Notes: generated from the letters alone by a model not told the origin. A stretch of 6,363 bases of DNA from an uncultured Parabacteroides sp. (GCA_900552415.1 USAD01000167.1:1-6363), one strand, 5' to 3'; shown: positions 1 to 5,463, numbered from the stretch's first letter. Program-made: numbers and translations.

Positions 1-1
1 T

Positions 2-838
2 CCAGGACATATCAATCCATTGTATGCTCAGGAAAAAGGTGTCCTTCGTCGTGCCGGACATACGGAAGCGTGTGTCGACATGTGCCGCTTAGCGGGCTTG
101 TATCCTGCCGCCGCGCTCATGGAGATCATGAACGATGATGGAACGATGGCTCGTCTGCCCGAACTCAGGGAGATGGCGGATAAATATGATATCAAGCTGA
201 TCTCTATCGCCGACCTGATCGCGTACAGATTAAAAGAAGAATCTATCGTCGAGAAGGGTGAAGAGGTAGATATGCCGACACAATATGGCCATTTCCGGTT
301 GATTCCTTTCCGCCAAAAGAGTAACGGCCTCGAGCACGTTGCCTTGATTAAGGGCGACTTGAAAGGTGACGATCCCGTTCTTGTACGTGTTCACTCCTCA
401 TGCGCTACGGGCGACATTTTCGGATCCCTGCGCTGCGATTGCGGAGACCAACTTCACAAGGCTTTGCAAATGGTAGAAAAAGAGGGACGTGGCGCTGTCA
501 TCTACCTGAACCAGGAGGGACGTGGCATCGGATTAATGGAAAAGATGAGAGCCTATAAATTACAGGAAAACGGCATGGATACCGTCGATGCCAATATCTG
601 CCTTGGTCATCAAGCGGACGAGCGCGATTATGGTGTAGGGGCCCAGATCTTGCGTCATTTGGGTATCACCAAAATGCGCTTAATGACCAACAACCCCGTT
701 AAACGGGTCGGTTTGGAAGCTTACGGCTTGACCGTTGTCGAGAACATTCCGATCGAGGTGGAGCCCAATCCCTACAATGAGTTCTATATGAAAACGAAAA
801 AAGAGCGGATGGGACACATTTTGCATAACATCAAATAA
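2..838 (+). CDS. ribBA: Bifunctional RibBA (DHBP synthase / GTP cyclohydrolase II), 5' end missing
   Basis: Cytosolic enzyme for the two entry steps of riboflavin synthesis. The RibB half makes 3,4-dihydroxy-2-butanone 4-phosphate from ribulose 5-phosphate. The RibA half opens GTP to the diaminopyrimidine intermediate. The frame is open to the left edge, and the first codons read [20 protein letters not shown], an internal RibB motif. The gene is therefore cut, with about 120 N-terminal residues outside (family about 400; 278 visible). In visible numbering, AGHTEA (His20) and LMEIMNDDG (Glu41) match the conserved RibB catalytic/metal residues. The RibA domain starts near residue 93 (TQYGHFRL). 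It carries the zinc cysteines Cys134, Cys145 and Cys147 ([15 protein letters not shown]), the RAYKLQ tyrosine (185) and TNNPVKRVG near 229-237. All visible key residues are intact, so both activities are expected. The aminotransferase gene follows 19 bases downstream with no terminator between them. Confidence 0.96.
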   Translation, partial: PGHINPLYAQEKGVLRRAGHTEACVDMCRLAGLYPAAALMEIMNDDGTMARLPELREMADKYDIKLISIADLIAYRLKEESIVEKGEEVDMPTQYGHFRLIPFRQKSNGLEHVALIKGDLKGDDPVLVRVHSSCATGDIFGSLRCDCGDQLHKALQMVEKEGRGAVIYLNQEGRGIGLMEKMRAYKLQENGMDTVDANICLGHQADERDYGVGAQILRHLGITKMRLMTNNPVKRVGLEAYGLTVVENIPIEVEPNPYNEFYMKTKKERMGHILHNIK

Positions 839-857
839 CTTTAAAATCATACATAAC

Positions 858-2051
858 ATGTCACAAGTATCGGATCGCTTAGCCAGTTTGTCGCCTTCGG
901 CAACCCTGGCCATGTCACAAAAAAGTGGAGAGCTGAAAGCTCAAGGCATCGATGTCATCAACCTGAGTGTTGGTGAGCCAGATTTCAATACGCCGGATCA
1001 CATCAAGGAGGCCGCTAAAAAGGCTATCGACGAGAACTATTCTCGTTACTCTCCTGTTGCCGGATACCCCGCTCTTCGCGAGGCGATTGTCAACAAACTG
1101 AAAAACGAGAATAATCTTGAGTATACGATCAACCAGATCTCTTGCGCGAATGGCGCCAAGCAGTCGGTTTGCAACACGATTCTCGTATTGGTCAATCCAG
1201 GTGATGAGGTGATCATCCCCGCTCCTTTCTGGGTAAGCTATCCGGAAATGGTCAAGTTGGCGGAAGGTAAGCCCGTCATTGTTCCTGCCGGTATCGAGCA
1301 GGATTTCAAGATCACGCCAGCACAATTGGAAGCGGCGATCACGCCAAAGACCAAAGCGTTGATCTTGTGTTCTCCATCAAACCCAACCGGATCGGTATAC
1401 AGCGCCGAGGAACTGGCCGGTTTAGCGGAAGTCCTGAAAAAATACCCGGAAATCATCGTGATCGCGGACGAGATCTACGAGCATATCAACTACATCGGCA
1501 AGCACCATAGCATCGCTCATATCGAGGGTATGAAAGAGCGTACGGTGATCGTCAATGGCGTTTCCAAGGCTTATGCGATGACGGGCTGGCGTATCGGCTT
1601 TATCGCCGGACCGGAATGGATCGTCAAAGCGGTCAACAAATTGCAAGGTCAATATACATCTGGCCCCTGCTCCGTTTCCCAAAAGGCGGCAGAAGCCGCT
1701 TATACAGGCACACAAGCACCTGTAGAAGAGATGCGTCAGGCTTTTGAGCGCCGTCGCGACCTGATTGTCAATTTGGCGAAAGAGATTCCCGGATTCAAGG
1801 TCAACAAACCGGAAGGCGCATTCTACCTCTTCCCAAAATGCAGCTACTATTATGGCAAGACGGACGGCAGCCGCACGATCAACAACGCTGATGACCTGGC
1901 GATGTATCTTCTGGAAGTCGGCCACGTCGCTTGCGTTGGCGGTACCTCTTTTGGAGCACCTGAGTGCATCCGCATGAGCTACGCGACAAGCGATGAGAAT
2001 ATCGTAGAGGCAATCAAACGAATCAAGGAAGCTTTATCGAAACTGAAATAA
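858..2051 (+). CDS. aspC: Class I/II PLP-dependent aminotransferase, aspartate aminotransferase subgroup Ib
   Basis: Cytosolic pyridoxal-phosphate enzyme that most likely interconverts aspartate/2-oxoglutarate and oxaloacetate/glutamate. It has 397 residues, normal for the family. The N-terminus VSDRLASLSPSAT aligns without gaps, from memory, with Thermus aspartate aminotransferase. Visible motifs are SVGEPDFNTPDHI (37-49), GYPALREAI (69-77), PAPFWVSYPE (121-130), SPSNPTG with Asn175, ADEIYEH with Asp204 and Tyr207, and SKAYAMTGWRIG with the Schiff-base Lys237. Arg372 in IRMSYATSDEN binds the alpha-carboxylate. Lys101 (NGAKQSV) matches the lysine that binds the distal carboxylate in Thermus, which supports a dicarboxylic substrate. 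Prephenate transamination is possible in this subgroup and cannot be excluded. ATG 858 is the first start in frame after ribBA and gives the expected N-terminus. The gene is probably co-transcribed with ribBA and ends before the hairpin at 2081-2110. Confidence 0.93.
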   Translation: MSQVSDRLASLSPSATLAMSQKSGELKAQGIDVINLSVGEPDFNTPDHIKEAAKKAIDENYSRYSPVAGYPALREAIVNKLKNENNLEYTINQISCANGAKQSVCNTILVLVNPGDEVIIPAPFWVSYPEMVKLAEGKPVIVPAGIEQDFKITPAQLEAAITPKTKALILCSPSNPTGSVYSAEELAGLAEVLKKYPEIIVIADEIYEHINYIGKHHSIAHIEGMKERTVIVNGVSKAYAMTGWRIGFIAGPEWIVKAVNKLQGQYTSGPCSVSQKAAEAAYTGTQAPVEEMRQAFERRRDLIVNLAKEIPGFKVNKPEGAFYLFPKCSYYYGKTDGSRTINNADDLAMYLLEVGHVACVGGTSFGAPECIRMSYATSDENIVEAIKRIKEALSKLK

Positions 2052-2080
2052 TATTATTTCGATACATGATTATCAAAACA

Positions 2081-2118
2081 GAGGCTGTCCCCCCAAAAAG
2101 GGGCAGCCTCATTTATTA
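2081..2118 (+). terminator. Intrinsic terminator after the ribBA-aspC unit
   Basis: GAGGCTG (2081-2087), a bulged T, then CCCC (2089-2092) pairs across a 7-base CCAAAAA loop with GGGG (2100-2103) and CAGCCTC (2104-2110). The 11 base pairs are GC-rich and followed by the moderately T-rich ATTTATTA. It starts 29 bases after the aminotransferase stop. The T tail is short, so termination may be partial. GAGGCTG-type hairpins are, from memory, frequent terminators in Bacteroidales. Confidence 0.8.
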
Positions 2119-2153
2119 TCACCCCATCACGTCCATCCGTGCTGATATTTAAT

Positions 2154-2161
2154 TACCTTCG
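2154..2161 (+). promoter_or_regulatory. Candidate Bacteroidetes -7 promoter element for the phosphatase gene
   Basis: TACCTTCG followed by CGCC resembles the Bacteroidetes primary-sigma -7 box TAnnTTTG, with one substitution. It lies 35 bases before the ATG at 2197 and after the upstream terminator, where a promoter is needed. No TTG/TTTG -33 element is visible at the usual 19-21 base spacing, so the call is tentative. Confidence 0.4.
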
Positions 2162-2196
2162 CGCCCAAATTAACAACCTTAAAAAACAGACTTATC

Positions 2197-3417
2197 ATGA
2201 AACTTAAATGGATCATCTCATTGTGTCTATTCCTTGCTGTCACGGCGTCCGCTAAGACCCGCAAGACGGTATTTGTTATTATTGACGGTGTCCCTGCGGA
2301 TATGATCGAGCGGTTGAATACGCCAGCGATTGACGAGATCGCCTCTCGGGGATCATTCTCAAGAGCCTATACGGGCGGAGAGGTTGGCGGCTATTCGCAG
2401 ACTCCTACTATTTCGGCAATTGGCTATACCAATTTGTTGACGGCCACCTGGATGAACAAGCACAACGTCGACGGGAACTCAAACCTGAAGCCCAATTACA
2501 ATTATTGGACCATCTTCCGCATCGCCAAGGAACAGCGGAAAGACTATAAAACAGCGATTTATTCGAGCTGGACAGATAACCGGACGGTTCTCTTGGGCGA
2601 GGGCAAACCCGAAACGAACCACCTGAAGATCGATTATGTCCGCGATGGGTATGACCTCGATACCAAACGGTTCCCTAAGAAAGAAAAGGACCTGCATATT
2701 TTCGATATTGATGAACAAATAACCAAGGATGCCGCCCAAGGTATCCGAAAAGACGCGCCAGACCTGAGTTGGGTCTATCTGTGGTATACCGACGACGCCG
2801 GCCACATTGAGGGTAACGGCCGTTTCTTCGACGATTATACCCTGAAAGCCGACCAACAAATCGCCCAAATCTGGGAGGCGGTCAAATATCGGGAAGAGCG
2901 GTTCGACGAGGAGTGGCTGGTGATCATCACGACGGATCATGGCCGTACGGAAAACGGGCACGATCACGGTGGGCAGTCCGAGCGGGAAAGGACGACCTGG
3001 ATCGCCACGAACCAGGAAGTTAACCGCCATTTTCACGACGGGCAGCTGGCCATCACCGACATTACGCCCTCCATCTGCCGGTTTATGGGATTCCAAGTGC
3101 CGCAAGCGGTCTTGTGGGAACAGGATGGCATGCCCTTCATTGGCCCGATAGACATTGCCGACCTGAAAAGCGCGCCCTATGACGACGACGTGATCCTTTC
3201 CTGGCGCTGCCTGAACCAAAGCGCCAAGGCCACGATCTATATGGCAACAGACAATCTGTACAAGACCGGCGGAGAAGATCAATGGATCCCTCTGGCGACA
3301 GTCCCGGCTTCGGACGGGGAATATCACGTCAAGAGCGATCAGCTACCCCAATCGAAGTTCTATAAGTTTGTGGTACGGACAGATAATAACCACCTGAATC
3401 GATGGGTAATTAAATAA
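2197..3417 (+). CDS. Exported alkaline phosphatase-superfamily phosphodiesterase/nucleotide pyrophosphatase-like protein
   Basis: Predicted periplasmic or surface metal-dependent phosphoester hydrolase; substrate unknown. The start MKLKWIISLCLFLAVTASA is a signal peptide, with likely signal peptidase I cleavage after ASA (residue 19). No lipobox is clear. The catalytic core follows the superfamily order. Asp30 in FVIIDGVP is a metal ligand, and TPTIS (69-73) carries the nucleophile, either Thr71 or Ser73. Asp199 and His203 lie in YTDDAGHIEG, Asp247-His248 in IITTDHGR, and His257 in GHDHGGQSERERTTW. All expected two-metal ligands are present. Residues from about 325 to 406 form a beta-rich tail (VILSWRCLN, ATIYMATDNLY, FYKFVVRTDNN) that looks like an Ig/FnIII-type accessory domain; that fold is inference. 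The gene stands alone between a terminator and a convergent sigma gene, so context does not reveal the substrate. A nucleotide pyrophosphatase, a phosphodiesterase or a phosphatase are all possible. Confidence 0.87.
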   Translation: MKLKWIISLCLFLAVTASAKTRKTVFVIIDGVPADMIERLNTPAIDEIASRGSFSRAYTGGEVGGYSQTPTISAIGYTNLLTATWMNKHNVDGNSNLKPNYNYWTIFRIAKEQRKDYKTAIYSSWTDNRTVLLGEGKPETNHLKIDYVRDGYDLDTKRFPKKEKDLHIFDIDEQITKDAAQGIRKDAPDLSWVYLWYTDDAGHIEGNGRFFDDYTLKADQQIAQIWEAVKYREERFDEEWLVIITTDHGRTENGHDHGGQSERERTTWIATNQEVNRHFHDGQLAITDITPSICRFMGFQVPQAVLWEQDGMPFIGPIDIADLKSAPYDDDVILSWRCLNQSAKATIYMATDNLYKTGGEDQWIPLATVPASDGEYHVKSDQLPQSKFYKFVVRTDNNHLNRWVIK

Positions 3418-3424
3418 AAAACAA

Positions 3425-3454
3425 TTCTGCTTTGGGTATATGCCCAAAGCAGAA
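3425..3454. terminator. Shared bidirectional terminator between convergent genes
   Basis: TTCTGCTTTGGG (3425-3436) and CCCAAAGCAGAA (3443-3454) form a perfect 12-bp stem with a 6-base loop. It begins 8 bases after the phosphatase stop and 13 bases from the sigma-factor stop. Read on the minus strand, the stem is followed by TTGTTTTTTATTT, a strong U tract for terminating the sigma gene. On the plus strand the tail is weaker (CCTTTATCACCTTT). Confidence 0.88.
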
Positions 3455-3466
3455 CCTTTATCACCT

Positions 3467-4021
3467 TTAAGATATGAGAAAATACAGTAACGGTAAATAA
3501 TCCTTCAAGCGTGTACGCAAGATTTTTAATGTCTTTGTGATATGATACTCAACACCTTTAACAGTCAAGCCTGTCTCTTCCGCAATCTCCTTCACAGTCT
3601 TATTCTCAAAACGACTCATGATGAAAACCCGCCGAGTCTGTTCAGGCAAGGAGCGTAAAGCCTCATGGATAATCGCCTGGATCTCTTTCGAGAAGATCTC
3701 TTCCGGATCACAAGCCGCCAATGTCGAGATACGAATACTTAACTCCCTGTCATTTAAGTTAGCCATCTCACCAACAGCCGCTTCATGTACTGCTTGGTGA
3801 CGAAGAAAGTCCAAAGCCCGATTTCTCAACATCGTTAGTAGAAGGGACTCGTTAACAGGCTTATTATTGCCTGATGAGACGGCTCGCCAGTACTTGACGA
3901 GCGACTCAGCCACAATATCCTCAGCAGCCATGTCATCGTGAACATACGATTTCACGAACAGGAATGACCGCCGATAATTGCGCTTATAGATCTCATTAAA
4001 GTCATTTTCCTTCATACGCAT
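3467..4021 (-). CDS. ECF-type RNA polymerase sigma-70 factor, Bacteroidetes family
   Basis: Alternative sigma factor that would direct RNA polymerase to a small regulon, unknown here. The 184 residues have only regions 2 and 4, as in ECF sigmas. Region 2 spans about 8-76 (FNEIYKRNYRRSFLFVKSYV, AEDIVAESLVKYW, LRNRALDFLRHQ). Region 4 spans about 113-175 (ALRSLPEQTRRVFIMSRFEN, then the helix-turn-helix KTVKEIAEETGLTVKGVEYHITKTLKILR). The C-terminus KDYLPLLYFLIS is typical of Bacteroidetes ECF proteins. Two in-frame starts are possible. ATG at 4021 is the longer reading. ATG at 4015 gives MKENDFNEIY (182 residues) and has AAGAGG six bases upstream, so it may be the true start. Relatives usually sit next to a FecR-like anti-sigma gene and SusC/SusD transporters. 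None is adjacent: downstream is a terminator and a convergent gene, and upstream is a long non-coding interval. Confidence 0.92.
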   Translation of the reverse strand: MRMKENDFNEIYKRNYRRSFLFVKSYVHDDMAAEDIVAESLVKYWRAVSSGNNKPVNESLLLTMLRNRALDFLRHQAVHEAAVGEMANLNDRELSIRISTLAACDPEEIFSKEIQAIIHEALRSLPEQTRRVFIMSRFENKTVKEIAEETGLTVKGVEYHITKTLKILRTRLKDYLPLLYFLIS

Positions 4022-4034
4022 CCTCTTGATGGGA

Positions 4035-4064
4035 TAAAATTATAAATTCCTTACAAGAGCACAA
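4035..4064 (-). promoter_or_regulatory. Possible promoter of the ECF sigma gene
   Basis: On the minus strand, TTG (4064-4062) is followed after 19 bases by TAATTTTA (4042-4035). This resembles the Bacteroidetes -33 TTTG / -7 TAnnTTTG arrangement with a mismatch in the final G. A start about 5-7 bases downstream would leave a leader of only about 7-20 bases before the two candidate ATGs. That is unusually short and weakens the call. The surroundings are AT-rich, so a chance match is possible. Confidence 0.3.
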
Positions 4065-4200
4065 TATTTTTAACAGTTTTATCCAATCTATCTGGTTTGA
4101 TCAGCTTCCTTAATGGTGTATCAAATAGCGGTAAAGCGCACATATACAAACGAATGCAGATTTACACAGATATACCTATCAAAATAGTATATATAACGAT

Positions 4201-4288
4201 ATCACGACTGGGGTTATTCATGCCTAATAATGGGCATTATTAGTACCTGACAATAGGCATCGTCCGTTCCCAAACACCCAGTCGTTAT
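4201..4288. repeat. 88-bp nested inverted repeat
   Basis: The outer arms ATCACGACTGGG (4201-4212) and CCCAGTCGTTAT (4277-4288) pair with one mismatch, including nine perfect pairs. Inside, ATGCCTA (4220-4226) matches TAGGCAT (4254-4260). An inner hairpin CTAATAATG (4224-4232) / CATTATTAG (4235-4243) has nine perfect pairs and a 2-base loop. The middle and inner stems share 4224-4226, so they compete. No T tract follows on either strand, so it is not a simple terminator. Confidence 0.75.
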
Positions 4289-4334
4289 CAGAAGAGGATA
4301 GAGAGGGTTCGAATCAAGCCAGTTTTCGCCTTTT

Positions 4335-4363
4335 CAAGTGAACTACTGTTCACTTCCAAAGCC
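4335..4363 (+). repeat. Direct repeat, copy 1, containing palindrome 1
   Basis: CAAGTGAAC, a spacer, GTTCACTT, then CCAAAGCC. The palindrome (4336-4355) has perfect 8-bp arms AAGTGAAC and GTTCACTT around TACT. The whole 29-base unit recurs 70 bases later at 4405-4432 with four substitutions and a one-base gap, including the shared AAAGCC end. Confidence 0.8.
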
Positions 4364-4371
4364 GCTAATAA

Positions 4372-4389
4372 TTCACTACCCCTAGTGAA
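4372..4389. repeat. Palindrome 2 of the 35-bp array
   Basis: TTCACTA (4372-4378), CCCC, TAGTGAA (4383-4389): perfect 7-bp arms. It uses the same half-site as its neighbours but in the opposite order. Its centre (4380.5) is exactly 35 bp from the centres of the palindromes on each side. Confidence 0.8.
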
Positions 4390-4397
4390 CAATTATC

Positions 4398-4410
4398 CAC
4401 TTGACAAGTG
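4398..4410. repeat. Minor palindrome CACTTG-A-CAAGTG
   Basis: Two perfect 6-bp arms around a single A. It overlaps the left half of the third 35-bp-spaced palindrome and repeats the AAGTG core, adding another possible half-site. Confidence 0.65.
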
Positions 4411-4432
4411 ATCTATAGTTCACTCTAAAGCC
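4405..4432 (+). repeat. Direct repeat, copy 2, containing palindrome 3
   Basis: This is the diverged second copy of 4335-4363. Its palindrome AGTGATCTATAGTTCACT (4407-4424) is symmetric except for one T:T pair, so eight of nine pairs hold. The shared CAAGTGA start and AAAGCC end show that more than the palindrome was duplicated. Confidence 0.75.
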
Positions 4433-4482
4433 TCGGAACACTCGTTTTTCCAATAAGGAAAAGTGGTTGAAAATACACAATA

Positions 4483-4579
4483 GTACGTGCGCGGTCACAC
4501 ATACGTACGTGTCGGTAAACGGGAACGCATGCGAAGGCGTGCATGAACGTACGTGAAAGGCTACACGTACGTATGTATA
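4483..4579. repeat. ACGTACGT-rich alternating purine-pyrimidine tract
   Basis: Three copies of ACGTACGT lie at 4503-4510, 4547-4554 and 4565-4572. The palindromes CGCATGCG (4526-4533) and TGCATG-type sequence lie between them. Strictly alternating purine/pyrimidine runs occupy 4483-4493, 4496-4512, 4525-4533, 4537-4545, 4547-4555 and 4562-4579, together about 73 of 97 bases. Such tracts favour left-handed DNA under supercoiling. Confidence 0.75.
4499..4576. repeat. 14-bp perfect inverted repeat flanking 50 bp
   Basis: ACATACGTACGTGT (4499-4512) is the exact reverse complement of ACACGTACGTATGT (4563-4576). The right arm runs into the tsf terminator T tract (A7 on this strand at 4579-4585). 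The core ACGTACGT resembles, from memory, the ACGTWCGT core of sites used by the Mpi-type invertase of Bacteroides fragilis. No promoter motif is visible in the 50 bases between the arms. Confidence 0.7.
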
Positions 4580-4612
4580 AAAAAAGGCTACCAGGGTTGC
4601 CCCTGATAGCCT
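4579..4612 (-). terminator. Intrinsic terminator of the rpsB-tsf unit
   Basis: On the minus strand, AGGCTATCAGGG (4612-4601) pairs with CCCTGGTAGCCT (4596-4585) across a GCAA loop, giving 12 pairs including one G-U. Six further Ts follow directly, continuing the run of seven T that starts with the last stem base. It begins 24 bases after the tsf stop. This is a textbook strong terminator. Confidence 0.93.
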
Positions 4613-4635
4613 CTAACGGACATTATGAACAATTT

Positions 4636-5463
4636 TTAATCTACGTTCAAAGTGATACGTTTGAATGACACAACAGTCAACTCCTTATTAGCCGTGTGCA
4701 AATATTGCTCGATAGACATCTTAGCGTCCTTGATGAACTCCTGTTGCAACAGGGTGTTCTCCTTGTAATATTTCTGCAAAGAACCCTGAGCGATACGATC
4801 AAGGAGGTTCTCCGGCTTGCCAGCCTGACGAGCCTTATCCTTAGCGATCTCCAACTCCTGATCGATGATGTGCTGCGGAACCTCATCCGGACGAACAGAG
4901 ATCGGGTTCATAGCTGCAACCTGCATAGCCACGTCGCGAGCCATCTGATGCTCAACGTCTGCCTGGTTGAAAGCAACGATTGTAGCCAACTTATTACCCG
5001 GGTGGATGTAAGAGATCGTAGAAGCACCATTGATGAACTCATAAGCGCCCAACTCCATCTTCTCGCCTGTCACACCGATACGGTCTGTGATGTGCTCCTG
5101 GATCGTGCGGCCGTCAGCCAAAGCCGTAGCCAACAACTCCTCCTTTGAAGCCGGCTTGTTAGCCAAAGCGGCGTTCAAGATATCTTGTGTCAAAGCGACG
5201 AAATCCTTATTCTTAGCAACGAAATCGGTCTCACACTTCAAAGCGACAACAGCGGCGAACTCGCCATTCTCCTGAGCTAGCACACAGCCCTCAGAAGCCT
5301 CACGGTCAGAACGCTTAGCGGCAACTGCCTGTCCTTTCTTACGGATGATCTCCATTGCCTTGTCGAAATCACCACCGGCCTCTTCCAAAGCCTTCTTGCA
5401 ATCCATCATTCCCGCACCGCTCATTTTGCGCAAGTGAGAAATATCAGCCATTGTAACTGCCAT
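4636..5463 (-). CDS. tsf: Translation elongation factor Ts
   Basis: Cytosolic guanine-nucleotide exchange factor that releases GDP from EF-Tu so that it can reload with GTP. It has 275 residues. The N-terminal UBA-like domain MAVTMADISHLRKMSGAGMM with DCKKALEEAGGDFDKAM is unmistakable, followed by RKKGQAVAAKRSDREASEG. The exchange motif ETDFVAKN holds Asp80 and Phe81, which intrude next to the EF-Tu magnesium site. A second copy of the core fold spans about 140-230 (LATIVAFNQADVEHQMARDVAMQVAAMNP), and the C-terminus is LTVVSFKRITLNVD. The protein is shorter than the roughly 330 residues I recall for Bacteroides, but no frame break is visible. It follows rpsB by 124 bases, the usual order, with a large hairpin in the gap and a strong terminator downstream. 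Confidence 0.97.
   Translation of the reverse strand: MAVTMADISHLRKMSGAGMMDCKKALEEAGGDFDKAMEIIRKKGQAVAAKRSDREASEGCVLAQENGEFAAVVALKCETDFVAKNKDFVALTQDILNAALANKPASKEELLATALADGRTIQEHITDRIGVTGEKMELGAYEFINGASTISYIHPGNKLATIVAFNQADVEHQMARDVAMQVAAMNPISVRPDEVPQHIIDQELEIAKDKARQAGKPENLLDRIAQGSLQKYYKENTLLQQEFIKDAKMSIEQYLHTANKELTVVSFKRITLNVD

Larger units (their letters stand above)
4022..4578. other. Long non-coding interval upstream of the sigma gene
   Basis: No credible gene is present on either strand; the longest ATG-started reading I noticed is 29 codons (4154-4243, +). The first 180 bases next to the sigma gene are AT-rich and hold a possible promoter. The remainder is filled with symmetric elements, listed separately: a nested inverted repeat (4201-4288), three evenly spaced palindromes (4336-4425), a small TTTTCC/GGAAAA hairpin (4446-4462), and the ACGTACGT-rich tract (4483-4579). 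Such density is unlike an ordinary spacer and suggests regulatory, RNA-structural or recombination function. Confidence 0.7.

Noticed and set aside
915..1925. Antisense open frames within the aminotransferase gene.
   Set aside because: They overlap a clearly functional gene completely, break into several pieces and resemble no family.
2479..3327. Long open reading frame antisense to the phosphatase gene (282 codons, minus strand).
   Set aside because: The sense protein has a signal peptide and complete catalytic motifs. The antisense product shows no recognisable motif and is explained by the codon composition of the sense strand.
4154..4243. Small plus-strand ORF of 29 codons (MQIYTDIPIKIV...).
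   Set aside because: It has no ribosome-binding sequence or promoter and ends inside the nested inverted repeat. Its length is expected by chance in AT-rich DNA.
4301..4320. GGGTTCGAATC resembles a tRNA T-loop, raising the idea of a tRNA fragment or attachment site.
   Set aside because: The flanking bases GAGGG and CAAGC do not form a T stem, and no acceptor, anticodon or D arm is found nearby. No integrase gene is visible.
4335..4432. CRISPR-like array of short repeats.
   Set aside because: Only two direct copies exist. The intervening sequence carries related palindromes rather than unique spacers, and there are no cas genes.
4446..4462. TTTTCC-AATAA-GGAAAA as an additional terminator.
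   Set aside because: The stem is only six pairs, AT-rich, and lacks a T tract on either strand; the strong terminator at 4579-4612 already serves tsf.
4696..5275. Plus-strand open frames opposite tsf, and similar ones opposite rpsB (5584-6161).
   Set aside because: These are shadows of highly conserved translation genes; their products are low-complexity Ser/Leu/Arg-rich sequences without motifs.
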